Positions 1 through 9,240 of a stretch of 64,000 bases of DNA are shown in pieces (the stretch's first letter is position 1; each line of letters begins with the position of its first letter). The stretch comes from JAPORY01 sp965215385 (lineage in GTDB: Bacteria; Pseudomonadota; Alphaproteobacteria; Rhodobacterales; Rhodobacteraceae), in NCBI GenBank assembly GCA_965215385.1, contig OZ244059.1, positions 2,976,001 to 3,040,000 on the forward strand, written 5' to 3'. The translations under genes and the position numbers were made by a program. Below the pieces are notes generated by a model, which had not been told where the DNA came from, searched no databases, and saw only the letters and a list, made by a program, of their open reading frames with translations.

Positions 1-1020
1 GTCCTCGTCGCGCTCGTCGTTCGCTGGTATCGCCGTCGGCGCGACAGATTGCCGACGGGATGGTAAGGCGGCATCCTTAAAGTACTGCTCGGGTTGCAGC
101 CCCAGATACTGGCAGACGTCATACAGCACCGCATGAAATCGCGGTTGGGCGGCCGCGTCTTGTATCGGGACACCATTGATCGCGATGGCAAATAGATCGA
201 ATAGATCGCCCTGAGCACCTTCCGTGTGCTCTACCCACCGACACTTCTCGGCACTGCTAATATACATCACCACACCGTTGTTTCTGCCCGCCCGAAATTC
301 CTTACTCCCTTGCAAGTGATGGGGGCCTTCAAATGCTCTGGTGAACAGTTCCTCCCGGCGTTCGAAGAGTTCCCGCCGTAAGCGCTCCTTGTCGAGCGCG
401 GGCAACTTCTTCGCCGCTTTTTTGGCTCGCGCTCGAGGTTTCGTTGCACTGGGAACCACGGAGGCAGTCGGTAGCGAAGCCGTCGCCGGCCGGTCGGCAA
501 TCGGCGGGGTCGCTGCCGCCGCCGGTACCCTTGCTTCGGTATCCTGGGGCTCCGCCGATGCCATTGTGGTCGCCTCGATCTCTCCCGTTACCTCGGTCCT
601 CGCCGCCGCGTCGGTTTGCGCCCCATCCTTTGGCGCGGCGGCGGTGGTCTGGGGGATCGGGCTCGGGTTGGGCGGGGCGTTCGGCTCCGTTTGCTGGGGG
701 CCTTCTTTGGCAATGGGGATCGACTCTGCCTCTTTGGTTTCGCTCGCGGCCGCTACGCTGGTCGGCTTCGCTTGCTCACCGGCTCGTTGGGCTTCCTTGA
801 CCGCGTCTTGGATCTGCTTTCGATTCGCCGCTTGCCGCTCTTCCTCGGCGGCGGCTGGCTCTAAAGCTGGGGCATTGATCGCTTCCTCGCCGGGCGGTGC
901 ATCGTCGCGTTCAGGGAAATGGCGCACGCCAATCAGATAGTCTTCGGCATCAGGTTCGAGCCCCGCTTCGAGGTTGGCGGCGGCGGGATCGACAGCGGAG
1001 AGCGGTTGACGGTGATCCAA
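1..1020 (-). CDS. Primase-like mobile-element protein, partial (runs off left edge)
   Basis: An open frame on the minus strand runs from about position 1130 to the left edge. No good start is visible; a TTG at 1020, a GTG at 927 and an ATG at 564 are possible, none with a clear ribosome binding site. The first 200 residues are Ala/Pro/Glu-rich and look disordered. The last part (about positions 420-60) has the run RNNGVVMYIS, then W-(x)n-GDLFDLFA and VCQYLGLQPE. This resembles the CHC2-like N-terminal domain of primases carried by plasmids and integrative elements, but the zinc cysteines are not evident. The frame overlaps the end of the transposase remnant just upstream, so its true N-terminus may have been lost when that element inserted. 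The primase assignment is an inference from the pattern G(x)NNG ... GDLxDL; it could be another mobilisation protein. Confidence 0.4.
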   Translation of the reverse strand, partial: MDHRQPLSAVDPAAANLEAGLEPDAEDYLIGVRHFPERDDAPPGEEAINAPALEPAAAEEERQAANRKQIQDAVKEAQRAGEQAKPTSVAAASETKEAESIPIAKEGPQQTEPNAPPNPSPIPQTTAAAPKDGAQTDAAARTEVTGEIEATTMASAEPQDTEARVPAAAATPPIADRPATASLPTASVVPSATKPRARAKKAAKKLPALDKERLRRELFERREELFTRAFEGPHHLQGSKEFRAGRNNGVVMYISSAEKCRWVEHTEGAQGDLFDLFAIAINGVPIQDAAAQPRFHAVLYDVCQYLGLQPEQYFKDAALPSRRQSVAPTAIPANDERDED

Positions 1021-1843
1021 TGATGTCCCTTGCGGCGGCGATACGCGAGGTTGTCCTCCGAGCTCATCCCGGCATCTATAATCACCGTTGGCTTGGCCTC
1101 GTCGTCGGCGGTCGCAAGGCGATCAAGGGCGTCAATCAAGGTTGCCGGTTCGCTGACATTGCCCGGCAGTACTTTCGAGCGCCGCAGAAAACCGTGACTA
1201 TCGGTCGCCAAGGCGAGCGTTACCAGCGGACAATCATTGCATTTTTGCTTGGAGCGTCCAAATTTCGCCAAAGGCGACCTCGGTGAGCCCGTAAGATACG
1301 TGTTGGTCAAGTCATAAATATCACTGCTCCCGCGGCAGCAAACACTGTCCGCGTTTGAGCAAACAACGCATCCGCAATCTCTTTCTGCCGCCGTTGTAGC
1401 CCATCACGCATCCGATAGAGCTTGTCGAGTTTCAGCGGGCGACCCCTCTCCAAATCTAAGAGTTCCAATATCGCACTGTTCCTCGGCAACCATCGAAAGG
1501 CCTCTCGCTCACTTGCAGGATGAACCATTCGCGCGATGACGAAGGCCATCACAATGCTGGCATCTCGGCGCGAAAATCTTTCTCCCCTAAGAATATCCTT
1601 GAACTTCAAGGCGGATAGAGCCGCCAGGCAAAGACGCTCACACCCAACGGAACGCGTGTCATCAATCGCAACACTGTCAAGGCCGACCTGCGCAGCGGTG
1701 CCCATCTCCGATGTCGGTTGTTGCTGATAGCCCGTCGGCCGTAACCGGCGCACCAGGGTCTCGGCGGGGCTCACGAGTTCCGGGCCATCGTCGAACCGCG
1801 CGGTCATTCCGTATTTTTGGTCATCAACGCCGTCCGTCATCAT
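933..1843 (-). pseudogene. IS1634-type (IS4 group) transposase, frameshifted and truncated
   Basis: Two minus-strand frames (1843-1307 and 1310-933) together give the N-terminal and central parts of an IS1634-family DDE transposase. Typical family strings are visible: DLTNTYLTG, FGRSKQKCNDCPLVTLALA, LPGNVSEP and a VIIDAGM catalytic-region motif. The frames join at an AAA run at 1316-1318 (TTT on the coding strand). Adding one T would restore the family reading VIFYDLTNTY, so one base has probably been lost. The second frame stops at 933, well short of the C-terminal third, where an unrelated frame takes over. Programmed frameshifting is possible in principle, but the missing C-terminus argues for a dead element. 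Terminal inverted repeats were not found. Confidence 0.75.
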
Positions 1844-2016
1844 CGGGTGCCGTCAAAACCACAGATGTAGGGCAACCGCTGAGTGTCCAGTGACCACTGA
1901 CCCGCGCTGAGATTCAGCGTAATCCGCTGGCCGAAGTATAACCAATTTTCGTTATTTGCGCCGCAGCGAATATAAGTCGCCGCGTCCTCACCAAACGTTT
2001 CGGCAGTCGCCGGACA

Positions 2017-2346
2017 CTAACACTGCCTGTGATACCACGAGCCTCGCTTGTAGCCGCGTTGAAGTTCTCGCCCAACGGCACCGCTCTTATCATTAACAAC
2101 CTCCGGACAGGCGTTGTATTCGCGATACCTTTGCTCGGTCATCACCCTCGGCGCACTCGTGTCCTCCTCGCCGTAGTAGCAGACAACGGTGCAACCAGTG
2201 GCTGGATTGGGGTTGACGATGTGGCGGCCTGCGTCTATATCCAATTTGCCATTCGGCTTATCATTAAATCGATACGGCACACTGCATTCCTCAGCAACCG
2301 CCGCAAACGGCAGCAGCAATGCGATAATGATAGCAATAAGCCCCAT
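2017..2346 (-). CDS. Small exported protein, unknown family
   Basis: This encodes a 109-residue protein. The start is placed at ATG 2346 because GAGGAG lies 7 bases upstream; an in-frame TTG at 2361 is less likely. Residues 1-18 form a signal peptide (MGLIAIIIALLLPFAAVA, cleavage near AVA-EE). The mature part is short and has five cysteines (including CSVPYRF and TGCTVVCYYGEE), which suggests disulfide bonds in the periplasm or outside the cell. The stop codon of the preceding gene (2358-2360) lies within the ribosome binding site region, so the two genes look translationally coupled. I do not recognise the family. The preceding gene is frameshifted, so this gene may be an orphaned survivor. 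Confidence 0.5.
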   Translation of the reverse strand: MGLIAIIIALLLPFAAVAEECSVPYRFNDKPNGKLDIDAGRHIVNPNPATGCTVVCYYGEEDTSAPRVMTEQRYREYNACPEVVNDKSGAVGRELQRGYKRGSWYHRQC

Positions 2347-2357
2347 AAGGTTTCTCC

Positions 2358-3147
2358 TCAATGATTGTCCCCGGCAAGCCGCCGGAAAATTGTCGTCTCA
2401 ATGTCGTCGCTGAACGCGTTGTCGCCGAAACCGCCCTCCCGCGTGACCAGCCCCTGATTGGTCCACAAGGCGATATCGTGCACGTCATTCCGGTCGTTGT
2501 TGGACGTGACCTTGATGTGGTAGCGGTCATTAATATGCAGTGACCACGTGGTCGCGGCGGCCGAACCTTCCAGTCCCGGCCCCTTTCTTCGAGTCAATCC
2601 ACGATTCGTAATGCCGTTGCCGAGTCTTGCGGAGCACATCATCGGTCACCCGACTGCCAGTCCACGGCGTGTTCGCCTTGACGCACATCATGCGCACAAC
2701 GGTCAGCAGTTTCGCTCGGTCCTGATCGCGCGGAGTGTCGAATCCGCCAAAACTGAAATGGTCGAACTCGTGCTTGAACTCTTGCCCCAAGTCGCTTCGG
2801 GTCGTGTAGCCGCCACGCACGAACACGTCGCCATGATACGCGTCCACAACCTCGGCCCAGGCAGTCCCGAACGCGAACGCCAGATGATAAGATGATAAAC
2901 CGAGCCGCGCTGGCCCGTTCGAGTCTCGTGAAATGTCGCGAGCCCCTGATTCTCCAGCCGCAACGCGCGACCGATGACAACGGCAGATTACGTAGCGAGG
3001 AGGTGGTGGTACTTGTGCTTGCTCACTTTTTGACAGCTTTCGCGATTTTCCCTTCGACCTTCTTCTTCGCCTTGAGCCGTGCCCGAATACCATTGGGGGG
3101 GGGGGGGGGCGCATGGGGGATTCCTCTAGTTGTGTGATGGCTCCCAC
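2358..3147 (-). pseudogene. Unknown gene upstream of small exported protein, frameshifted at least twice
   Basis: Three minus-strand frames carry what looks like one protein in pieces. Piece one (about 2990-2890) reads ALRLENQGLATFHETRTGQR. It then hits a perfect 8-bp tandem duplication (GATGATAA twice, 2883-2898). Removing one copy joins it in frame to piece two (GTAWAEVVDAYHGDVFVRGG ... RHYESWIDSKKGAG). A second shift near 2560-2590 leads to piece three (TTWSLHINDRYHIKVTSNN ... FRRLAGDNH), whose stop at 2358-2360 is coupled to the next gene. The 5' end contains a run of 15 C on the coding strand (3095-3109), so the start is uncertain. I do not recognise the family. A functional gene using frameshifting at both places is unlikely. 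Confidence 0.45.
3095..3109. repeat. Homopolymer of 15 G
   Basis: A run of 15 consecutive G lies near the 5' end of the minus-strand unit 3147-2358, where it would encode a proline stretch. Tracts of this length are prone to slipped-strand mispairing. It may be a phase-variation switch, a symptom of decay, or an assembly artefact. Confidence 0.8.
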
Positions 3148-3159
3148 TCTACCGCCTTT

Positions 3160-3655
3160 GCCGAGGTAAAGGCAAGAGAAATTTCAAAGTAAGTTACTAC
3201 CAGAAAACAATAGACCTTGACTCTCAAGAGGTCAACATCAATACTCCAAGAAAGAACTAAATGTTGCCCATTTTGGGTGCTGAATAGTTACAAAAAACAA
3301 CTATTAGCATGTCAATCCCTTTGAGTTGAGGACTCGGTTGCATGCGATTGAAGGCGTAAGCGCAGTCGTGAAGACCAATTATTACACTCTGCGAATTAAT
3401 GGCAATTGTGTGCTATAATATCGCTACATTTTGTTCAATCTCCTCCTATTTTGAGGCAGCCCCAATTGGCAAATTATTACTCGTGAACCCGCTTACTACG
3501 AACGAACCCATTGAGCAAAATAAATTTCCTTGAACAGATTTGCTTTTCTAAAATCACTTGGTCCCGACATCGCCCAAAAATAAATTCGCGGTAGTTCGCT
3601 CCGTCAAGTTTTTGCCGAATCAAGTCTTCAAGAGGGGTTGCGGCGATAGCCGCAA
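3160..3655. other. Gap without a gene
   Basis: About 500 bp of AT-rich sequence between the debris at the left and pepN. No coding frame, tRNA or mobile element was seen. A perfect 7-bp hairpin (TTGCGGC, loop GATA, GCCGCAA, 3638-3655) sits immediately after the pepN stop; it has no U-run and could be a transcript-end structure for pepN. Confidence 0.5.
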
Positions 3656-6244
3656 TTAAACTGATTCATTGGGACTCGCCAAAATTCTGTTCAGCATGTC
3701 TTGGGTGTCAACTGAGACTTGTTCTTGCGAAAGAATACGATTCATCGCCGTCTGCATCTTCGCTTGTCGATCCGCATCGTAATCGCGCCATGATTGGAAG
3801 GCTGAGCACATTCGGGCGGCAACTTGCGGATTAATCGCATCAAGCCGCCCGAGCCAGTGTGCCAAGAGGTCATATCCGGCGCCGTCAGCGGCATGAAAGC
3901 CAGGCGCGTTTTGGACCAAAGGGCCAAAGACCGAGCGGAAGTTATTTGGATTTCGCCAGTTGAAATCGTCACGAGCCGTTAGTTCTTCCGCAACCCGGAC
4001 AGCGTCTTGGGGAGCAGCCTTCATAACTTGCAACGAGAACCACTTGGTACGAACCAACCGATCATGCCGCCACTGACGATAAAATGCGGCGATTTGCTCC
4101 TCGCCCGCACCCGCTTCAATCAAACAACCTAACGAATTGATTTGCATCGTGAGATTATCGGCAAGGTCAAACTGCTCGCGTGCAAGTTGGCCTTCATCAA
4201 GGCACGAAATCAGCGCAAGTGTTACCACGCCTAGCTCTCTTTTCCCCGATTGTTCCGCGTTTGGCGAATAACTCTCGGACAATTGGGCGGCGGCATTGAG
4301 GGGGTGCAGTAGGTGCTCGCAATGCTGCGCAACCGCCAATTTCAGATCTTGTGTCGCTTGCCAAATTTTGGTCGGATTCAGTACGACGCCCGCTCGGGCA
4401 AGTGTGTTCGAAATGTTTGAATAATCTGGAAGCTTGAGAAGAAGTGCCTGATACGCGGGCTCAATTTCAGTCTCCATCATGATCGTTCGGATCGCATCGA
4501 GATAATCTTCATTGGGATCAACGCCGCAAGTGATCATGGCAATTAAGGTGTCTTGCGCCAGAACGCGACCGGCATCCCAGCGGGTGAAGGAATCAGTATC
4601 ATGCGCGAGAAGAAAAGCCCGCTCTTTAAGATTGCTTTTTCGTTCAATCATAACCGGGGCTGAGAAATTGCGAAGAATCGAAGGTATGGGCTTGGTCGAT
4701 AAATCGTTAAACGCGAAGCTTTGCTCTTGTTCGGTCATCGTTAACAAAGTTGTCGGCACGACTTCGTGTCCAGACGGATCAAGTAGCCCAATGAGAAGCG
4801 GAATGACATGAGGTTTTGGGTTTGGCGTCGCCACACTTGGCGCAATATGTTGCTTGAAGGTAAGGGTATAGGTTCCGTCATTCCACGTTTCGGTGACCTG
4901 CAAAGCCGGGGTTCCCGCTTGTGAATACCAGAGCTTAAACTGGCTGAGATCACGACCCGAGGTGGTTTCAAATACTGCCAACCAGTCCTCTATGGTGCAG
5001 GCTTGTCCGTCATGGCGCGAAAAGTAGAGGTCGAGGGCTTTGCTGTAGGTGTCATCGCCGACTAGGCATTTAAGCATGCCAATGACTTCGGCACCTTTTT
5101 CGTAAACAGTGGTGGTATAGAGATTATTAATCTCGCGATAGGCCTCAGGACGCACAGGATGGGCGAGAGGACCTTGATCCTCTGGAAACTGTCGGCCGCG
5201 CATAAATATCGCATCGTTGATTCGTTTGACGGATTGAGATCGCATACACGCGGTAAATTCGCTGTCGCGAAATACCGTCAAACCCTCCTTTAAGCAGAGT
5301 TGAAACCAGTCCCGACAGGTAATGCGATTGCCCGTCCAATTGTGGAAGTACTCGTGGGCGATGATACCTTCAATTTGTTCGAAATTGGTGTCAGTTGCAG
5401 TTTTCGGGGTCGCAAGCACAACTTCGGCGTTAAAGATATTCAGCCCCTTATTTTCCATGGCCCCAGCGTTAAAGTCATCAACGGCGACGATATTGAACTC
5501 ATCAAGATCATATTCTCGGCCGTAGGCCTCCTCGTCCCAGCGCATCGCCGATTTTAGCGAAGCCATCGCAAAGGCGCACTTATGCTCATCCCCGTGACGC
5601 ACCCAAATTCGCAACTGAACCGGTTTCCCTGAAGCGGTGATAAAGCTGTCTTCATGAGCCACCAAATCGCCCGCAACTAAGGCAAAAAGATAGCAGGGCT
5701 TCGGCCATGGATCTTGCCAAATCGCGAAATTGCGTCCGGCGGCGTCCGTACCGGCCTGCAGCCGATTACCATTCGACAGAAGAATTGGTGTGTGATCTTG
5801 GGTACCGATAATCCGAACCGAAAAAGCCGACATCACGTCGGGGCGATCTGGAAAGTAGGTGATTTTTCGAAAACCCTCGGCTTCACATTGTGTGCAGTAC
5901 ATGCCGTTCGACATATATAGCCCCTCAAGGGCAGAATTAGCGGCAGGATTAATTTCCACCAAGGTCTCAAGGCAAAACGGTTGATTAGGAACCTCGCAGG
6001 TCAGGCCGGTCTCGGTAAGCACGGGCGAGATTGAGGTTCCGTCAAGGGTGGCTCCTAAGAGTTTTAAATTTTCGCCATGCAAAAAAAATCTGTGGTCATC
6101 GCTAGACGGGTCTGGCCGAAATTCCATCCGATTCCGCACCAGAGTGCGTTGAGGGTCTAATTCGAACTCCAGTTCAACCTTATCCAAACAATAGCCAAAC
6201 GGCTGATAGTCTTTTAGGTAGACAGTTGGCGGCGGCTTTTGCAT
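3656..6244 (-). CDS. pepN: Aminopeptidase N (M1 family metallopeptidase)
   Basis: This is a zinc aminopeptidase that removes N-terminal residues from peptides in the cytoplasm. The protein is 862 residues, the usual length for bacterial PepN. From this start the exopeptidase motif GAMEN is at about residues 261-265 and the zinc site HEYFHNW at about 297, followed by the third ligand Glu in LKEGLTVFRDSEF near 320. The C-terminal half has the beta-sandwich and helical repeat regions expected of the family. The start is set at ATG 6244 (MQKPPPTVYLKDY) because this matches family N-termini and an AAAGG lies upstream; an in-frame TTG at 6292 would add 16 basic residues. The gene is monocistronic and divergent from malate synthase. 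No broken motif was seen. Confidence 0.95.
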   Translation of the reverse strand: MQKPPPTVYLKDYQPFGYCLDKVELEFELDPQRTLVRNRMEFRPDPSSDDHRFFLHGENLKLLGATLDGTSISPVLTETGLTCEVPNQPFCLETLVEINPAANSALEGLYMSNGMYCTQCEAEGFRKITYFPDRPDVMSAFSVRIIGTQDHTPILLSNGNRLQAGTDAAGRNFAIWQDPWPKPCYLFALVAGDLVAHEDSFITASGKPVQLRIWVRHGDEHKCAFAMASLKSAMRWDEEAYGREYDLDEFNIVAVDDFNAGAMENKGLNIFNAEVVLATPKTATDTNFEQIEGIIAHEYFHNWTGNRITCRDWFQLCLKEGLTVFRDSEFTACMRSQSVKRINDAIFMRGRQFPEDQGPLAHPVRPEAYREINNLYTTTVYEKGAEVIGMLKCLVGDDTYSKALDLYFSRHDGQACTIEDWLAVFETTSGRDLSQFKLWYSQAGTPALQVTETWNDGTYTLTFKQHIAPSVATPNPKPHVIPLLIGLLDPSGHEVVPTTLLTMTEQEQSFAFNDLSTKPIPSILRNFSAPVMIERKSNLKERAFLLAHDTDSFTRWDAGRVLAQDTLIAMITCGVDPNEDYLDAIRTIMMETEIEPAYQALLLKLPDYSNISNTLARAGVVLNPTKIWQATQDLKLAVAQHCEHLLHPLNAAAQLSESYSPNAEQSGKRELGVVTLALISCLDEGQLAREQFDLADNLTMQINSLGCLIEAGAGEEQIAAFYRQWRHDRLVRTKWFSLQVMKAAPQDAVRVAEELTARDDFNWRNPNNFRSVFGPLVQNAPGFHAADGAGYDLLAHWLGRLDAINPQVAARMCSAFQSWRDYDADRQAKMQTAMNRILSQEQVSVDTQDMLNRILASPNESV

Positions 6245-6586
6245 TTTTTCGGCCTTTCTGGTGCCTTTGGTGGCGGTTGAGCGACTGCGCAAACTAGGGT
6301 TTTTGAGTCTGGGTGCGCTAGCGGTGTTCTTGCGTCAAAATCGTCAGATTTTGTTAGGCAGTTGTTGTTTTTTGGGATGGAGTTTGTCAATGCGTTCTGG
6401 ATGTAGCAGACGGAGATGATGACTCAGGCTTGATTCGTCGTCGGCAAACTAGCACTCTCTTAACCGCCAAGTTTGGCAATGGCGACAAGAGATACTGACT
6501 AGAAGCGGGTATGAAAAGCGTACTGGGAGTTGGCAAGCATTATCGGGATGCTAATAAGCGACGGCGCAAGGTAAGGAGAGGAAATT
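6245..6586. promoter_or_regulatory. Divergent promoter region pepN / glcB
   Basis: About 340 bp between two divergently transcribed genes must carry both promoters. No convincing -35/-10 pair or operator could be singled out by eye. The glcB ribosome binding site (AAGGAGAGG, about 6572-6580) is clear. Confidence 0.45.
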
Positions 6587-8731
6587 ATGACACAGCGAAC
6601 TTCGGTGGCAGGGCTGTCGGTGGTAACGCAATTCTATGATTTTATCGAAACCAAGGCGTTACCCAAAACCGGAGTTAGTTCGCAGGCATTTTGGTCTGGC
6701 ATGTCTGACATTGTCCATACACTGGGGGAAAAGAACCGTGATCTGCTGCGTGTGCGTGGCGAATTACAAGAGCAGATTGACGCGTGGCATCTGGCGCGAA
6801 GAGGAAAACCTCACGACCATACCGCCTACCGCGCTTTTCTTGAAGAAATCGGCTACTTATTGCCTGAGGGCGAAGATTTTGAAATCGCGACTCAGAATGT
6901 CGATCGGGAAATCGCCGCTGTAGCGGGCCCACAGTTAGTCGTACCCATTACTAATGCTCGCTATGCATTGAACGCCGCCAATGCGCGTTGGGGCAGTCTC
7001 TATGATTGCCTCTATGGCACTGACGCGATGGGGACACCAATTCCGAGTGGGGGCTATGATAAGGGGCGCGGAGCTCGCGTTGTCGCGAGAGTGCGCGTAT
7101 TTCTAGATTCCGTGTTTCCGATTGTAGGCAGTTCGCACGCCGATGCCCGACGATATCATATTCGGGACGCCAAGCTCTTGATTGATGATATGCCCTTAGT
7201 TCATCCAGAAAAGTTTGTCGGTTATCGTGGACATCCAAGAGCACCGGCCGCCGTTTTGCTCAAGAACAATGGGCTGCTTGTTGAACTGATTTTTGACCGC
7301 ACCCATCAAATTGGTAGCAGAGACCAATGTGGATTGGCAGATGTGGTCATTGAGAGTGCCCTATCTGCCATCATGGACTGTGAAGACTCGGTCGTTTGTG
7401 TCGATGCGGCTGATAAAATTCTCGCCTACTCGAATTGGCTGGGTCTGATGACCGGTGAGTTAAGCACACAGTTTACGAAGGGTGATCGCGAAGTGTTTCG
7501 CACCCTCAATGAAGACCGCCCTTTCTTGCGTCCTGGTGGTGAAGCGTTCTCAGTGCGGGGGCGGGCTTTGATGCTGATTCGGAATGTTGGCAACTTGATG
7601 ACAACCTCGACTATCCTAGACCGCAATGGCGACGAGGCTTTCGAGGGGCTTATGGATGCGCTGGTCACCACCATGATTGCCATGCACGATCTCTCGCGGC
7701 AATCTGGAAACTCCCTGACGGGATCGGTCTATATCGTGAAACCAAAACTGCACGGCCCCGCTGAAGTTGCCTTCACTGATCAGTTGTTTTCTCGTGTCGA
7801 AGAGATCTTGGGCTTACCGCAATACACGGCGAAGTTGGGAATCATGGATGAAGAGCGGCGCACCAGCGTCAACTTGAAGGAATGTATTCGTGTCGCCCGC
7901 CATCGTACGGTTTTCATCAACACCGGATTTTTAGATCGGACTGGCGATGAGATCCACACCTCAATGCAGGCGGGTCCGTTTTCGCGCAAAGACTTTATCA
8001 AGCGAAAATCATGGATTGCTGCCTATGAGAATCGTAATGTTGATATTGGGCTTGAATGCGGCTTACAGGGGCGGGCGCAGATTGGTAAAGGCATGTGGCC
8101 GAAGCCTGATGAGATGGCGGCGATGCTTGAGCAAAAGATTGAGCATCCCATGGTTGGTAGCAATTGTGCTTGGGTACCAAGCCCGACGGCGGCAACTCTA
8201 CACGCATTACATTATCATCAAATCGATGTGTTTGCGGTTCAAAATCGCCTCAAACTTGGTGGTCGGCGGGCGCATGTGGATGGCGTGTTAGAGATTCCGC
8301 TTGCGACCTTTCGCAAGTGGCGACGTGATCAGATCATCGCTGAAGTTGAAAACAATGTGCAGGGTATTTTGGGTTATGTGGCGCGCTGGGTTGGTCAAGG
8401 GATCGGGTGTTCAACGGTGCCTGATATTAATAATGTGGGATTGATGGAAGATCGTGCGACCTGTCGAATTTCTGCGCAGCACGTTGCCAACTGGTTGCAT
8501 CATAATGTGGTCACCGAGGCGGATGTTTTGGAGGTTTTGGCGCGTATGGCCAAAATTGTTGATGAGCAGAACGCCGGTGACGAAGCGTATGAGAAGCTGT
8601 CGGGCGGATCAGATTCACTAGCCTTCGCAGCGGCCAAGGATTTGATTTTTTCAGGCGTTGCGCAGCCGTCCGGATATACCGAGCCGATTTTGCATGCCTA
8701 CCGTCGAGAGCGTAAGGCACTCAATAATTGA
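6587..8731 (+). CDS. glcB: Malate synthase G
   Basis: This enzyme condenses glyoxylate with acetyl-CoA to give malate, the second glyoxylate-shunt step; it also consumes glyoxylate from glycolate. The protein is 714 residues, the size of the monomeric G isoform (the A isoform is about 530). Recognisable G-isoform stretches include IMDCEDSVV, GSVYIVKPKLHGP, IGLECGLQGRAQIGKGMW and AWVPSPTAATLHALHYHQ. The conserved acidic and arginine active-site regions look intact. A strong AAGGAGAGG site precedes the ATG. No isocitrate lyase lies nearby, so whether a full shunt operates cannot be judged here. The downstream neighbour, betB, is 500 bp away and probably independent. Confidence 0.95.
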   Translation: MTQRTSVAGLSVVTQFYDFIETKALPKTGVSSQAFWSGMSDIVHTLGEKNRDLLRVRGELQEQIDAWHLARRGKPHDHTAYRAFLEEIGYLLPEGEDFEIATQNVDREIAAVAGPQLVVPITNARYALNAANARWGSLYDCLYGTDAMGTPIPSGGYDKGRGARVVARVRVFLDSVFPIVGSSHADARRYHIRDAKLLIDDMPLVHPEKFVGYRGHPRAPAAVLLKNNGLLVELIFDRTHQIGSRDQCGLADVVIESALSAIMDCEDSVVCVDAADKILAYSNWLGLMTGELSTQFTKGDREVFRTLNEDRPFLRPGGEAFSVRGRALMLIRNVGNLMTTSTILDRNGDEAFEGLMDALVTTMIAMHDLSRQSGNSLTGSVYIVKPKLHGPAEVAFTDQLFSRVEEILGLPQYTAKLGIMDEERRTSVNLKECIRVARHRTVFINTGFLDRTGDEIHTSMQAGPFSRKDFIKRKSWIAAYENRNVDIGLECGLQGRAQIGKGMWPKPDEMAAMLEQKIEHPMVGSNCAWVPSPTAATLHALHYHQIDVFAVQNRLKLGGRRAHVDGVLEIPLATFRKWRRDQIIAEVENNVQGILGYVARWVGQGIGCSTVPDINNVGLMEDRATCRISAQHVANWLHHNVVTEADVLEVLARMAKIVDEQNAGDEAYEKLSGGSDSLAFAAAKDLIFSGVAQPSGYTEPILHAYRRERKALNN

Positions 8732-9240
8732 GGGCGTAGGGAGGGGTCGTCACAGATCGGACGGGATTGCGACCACCATAAGTTACTTGGGCTTGAGCCG
8801 ACCAAATTGAGGCCCGCGTTGCTCTCGTGCGACGACGGCCGTCACCGTCAATAGTTTGCGGACAACCAATCGGCACCATTGGCTTTTGGCCGGTCTGTTC
8901 AACGCGCGAAGTCGATAGAAGTAGCAAGCGGGATGACGGTGGCGATAGAGCCGGTGTTCGTCGCCTTGAATGTCTCGGTTCTTGCCGTTGAAATGATCGG
9001 GTGGCTAACAACAGGCGTCGAGGCACATTCTGCCGTTGAATTTTAGGTTGATATCATTACAATTCGGGCGCAATCGCTATATTTCTTGTTAACCGTTTTT
9101 TTGGGGCGGGACAGTCAGTGCGTTCCTCCCTGGTAACGAAAGGTCAGACGCGCATAACGCCATTCACGGCGGTGACATTGAAAGCATTGCTCGCGTTGTG
9201 ACGAGAAATTACGCTGATATCGCGCAATACCACGGAAGCT
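8732..9240. other. Gap without a gene
   Basis: About 510 bp between glcB and betB. No supported coding frame, repeat or RNA gene was seen. The last 150 bp should contain the betB promoter, but no clear motif stands out. Confidence 0.4.

Noticed and set aside
341..940. 199-codon plus-strand frame rich in Ala, Ser and Gly
   Set aside because: It is antisense to the primase-like minus-strand frame, which has recognisable domain strings; its composition reflects GC-rich codons read backwards.
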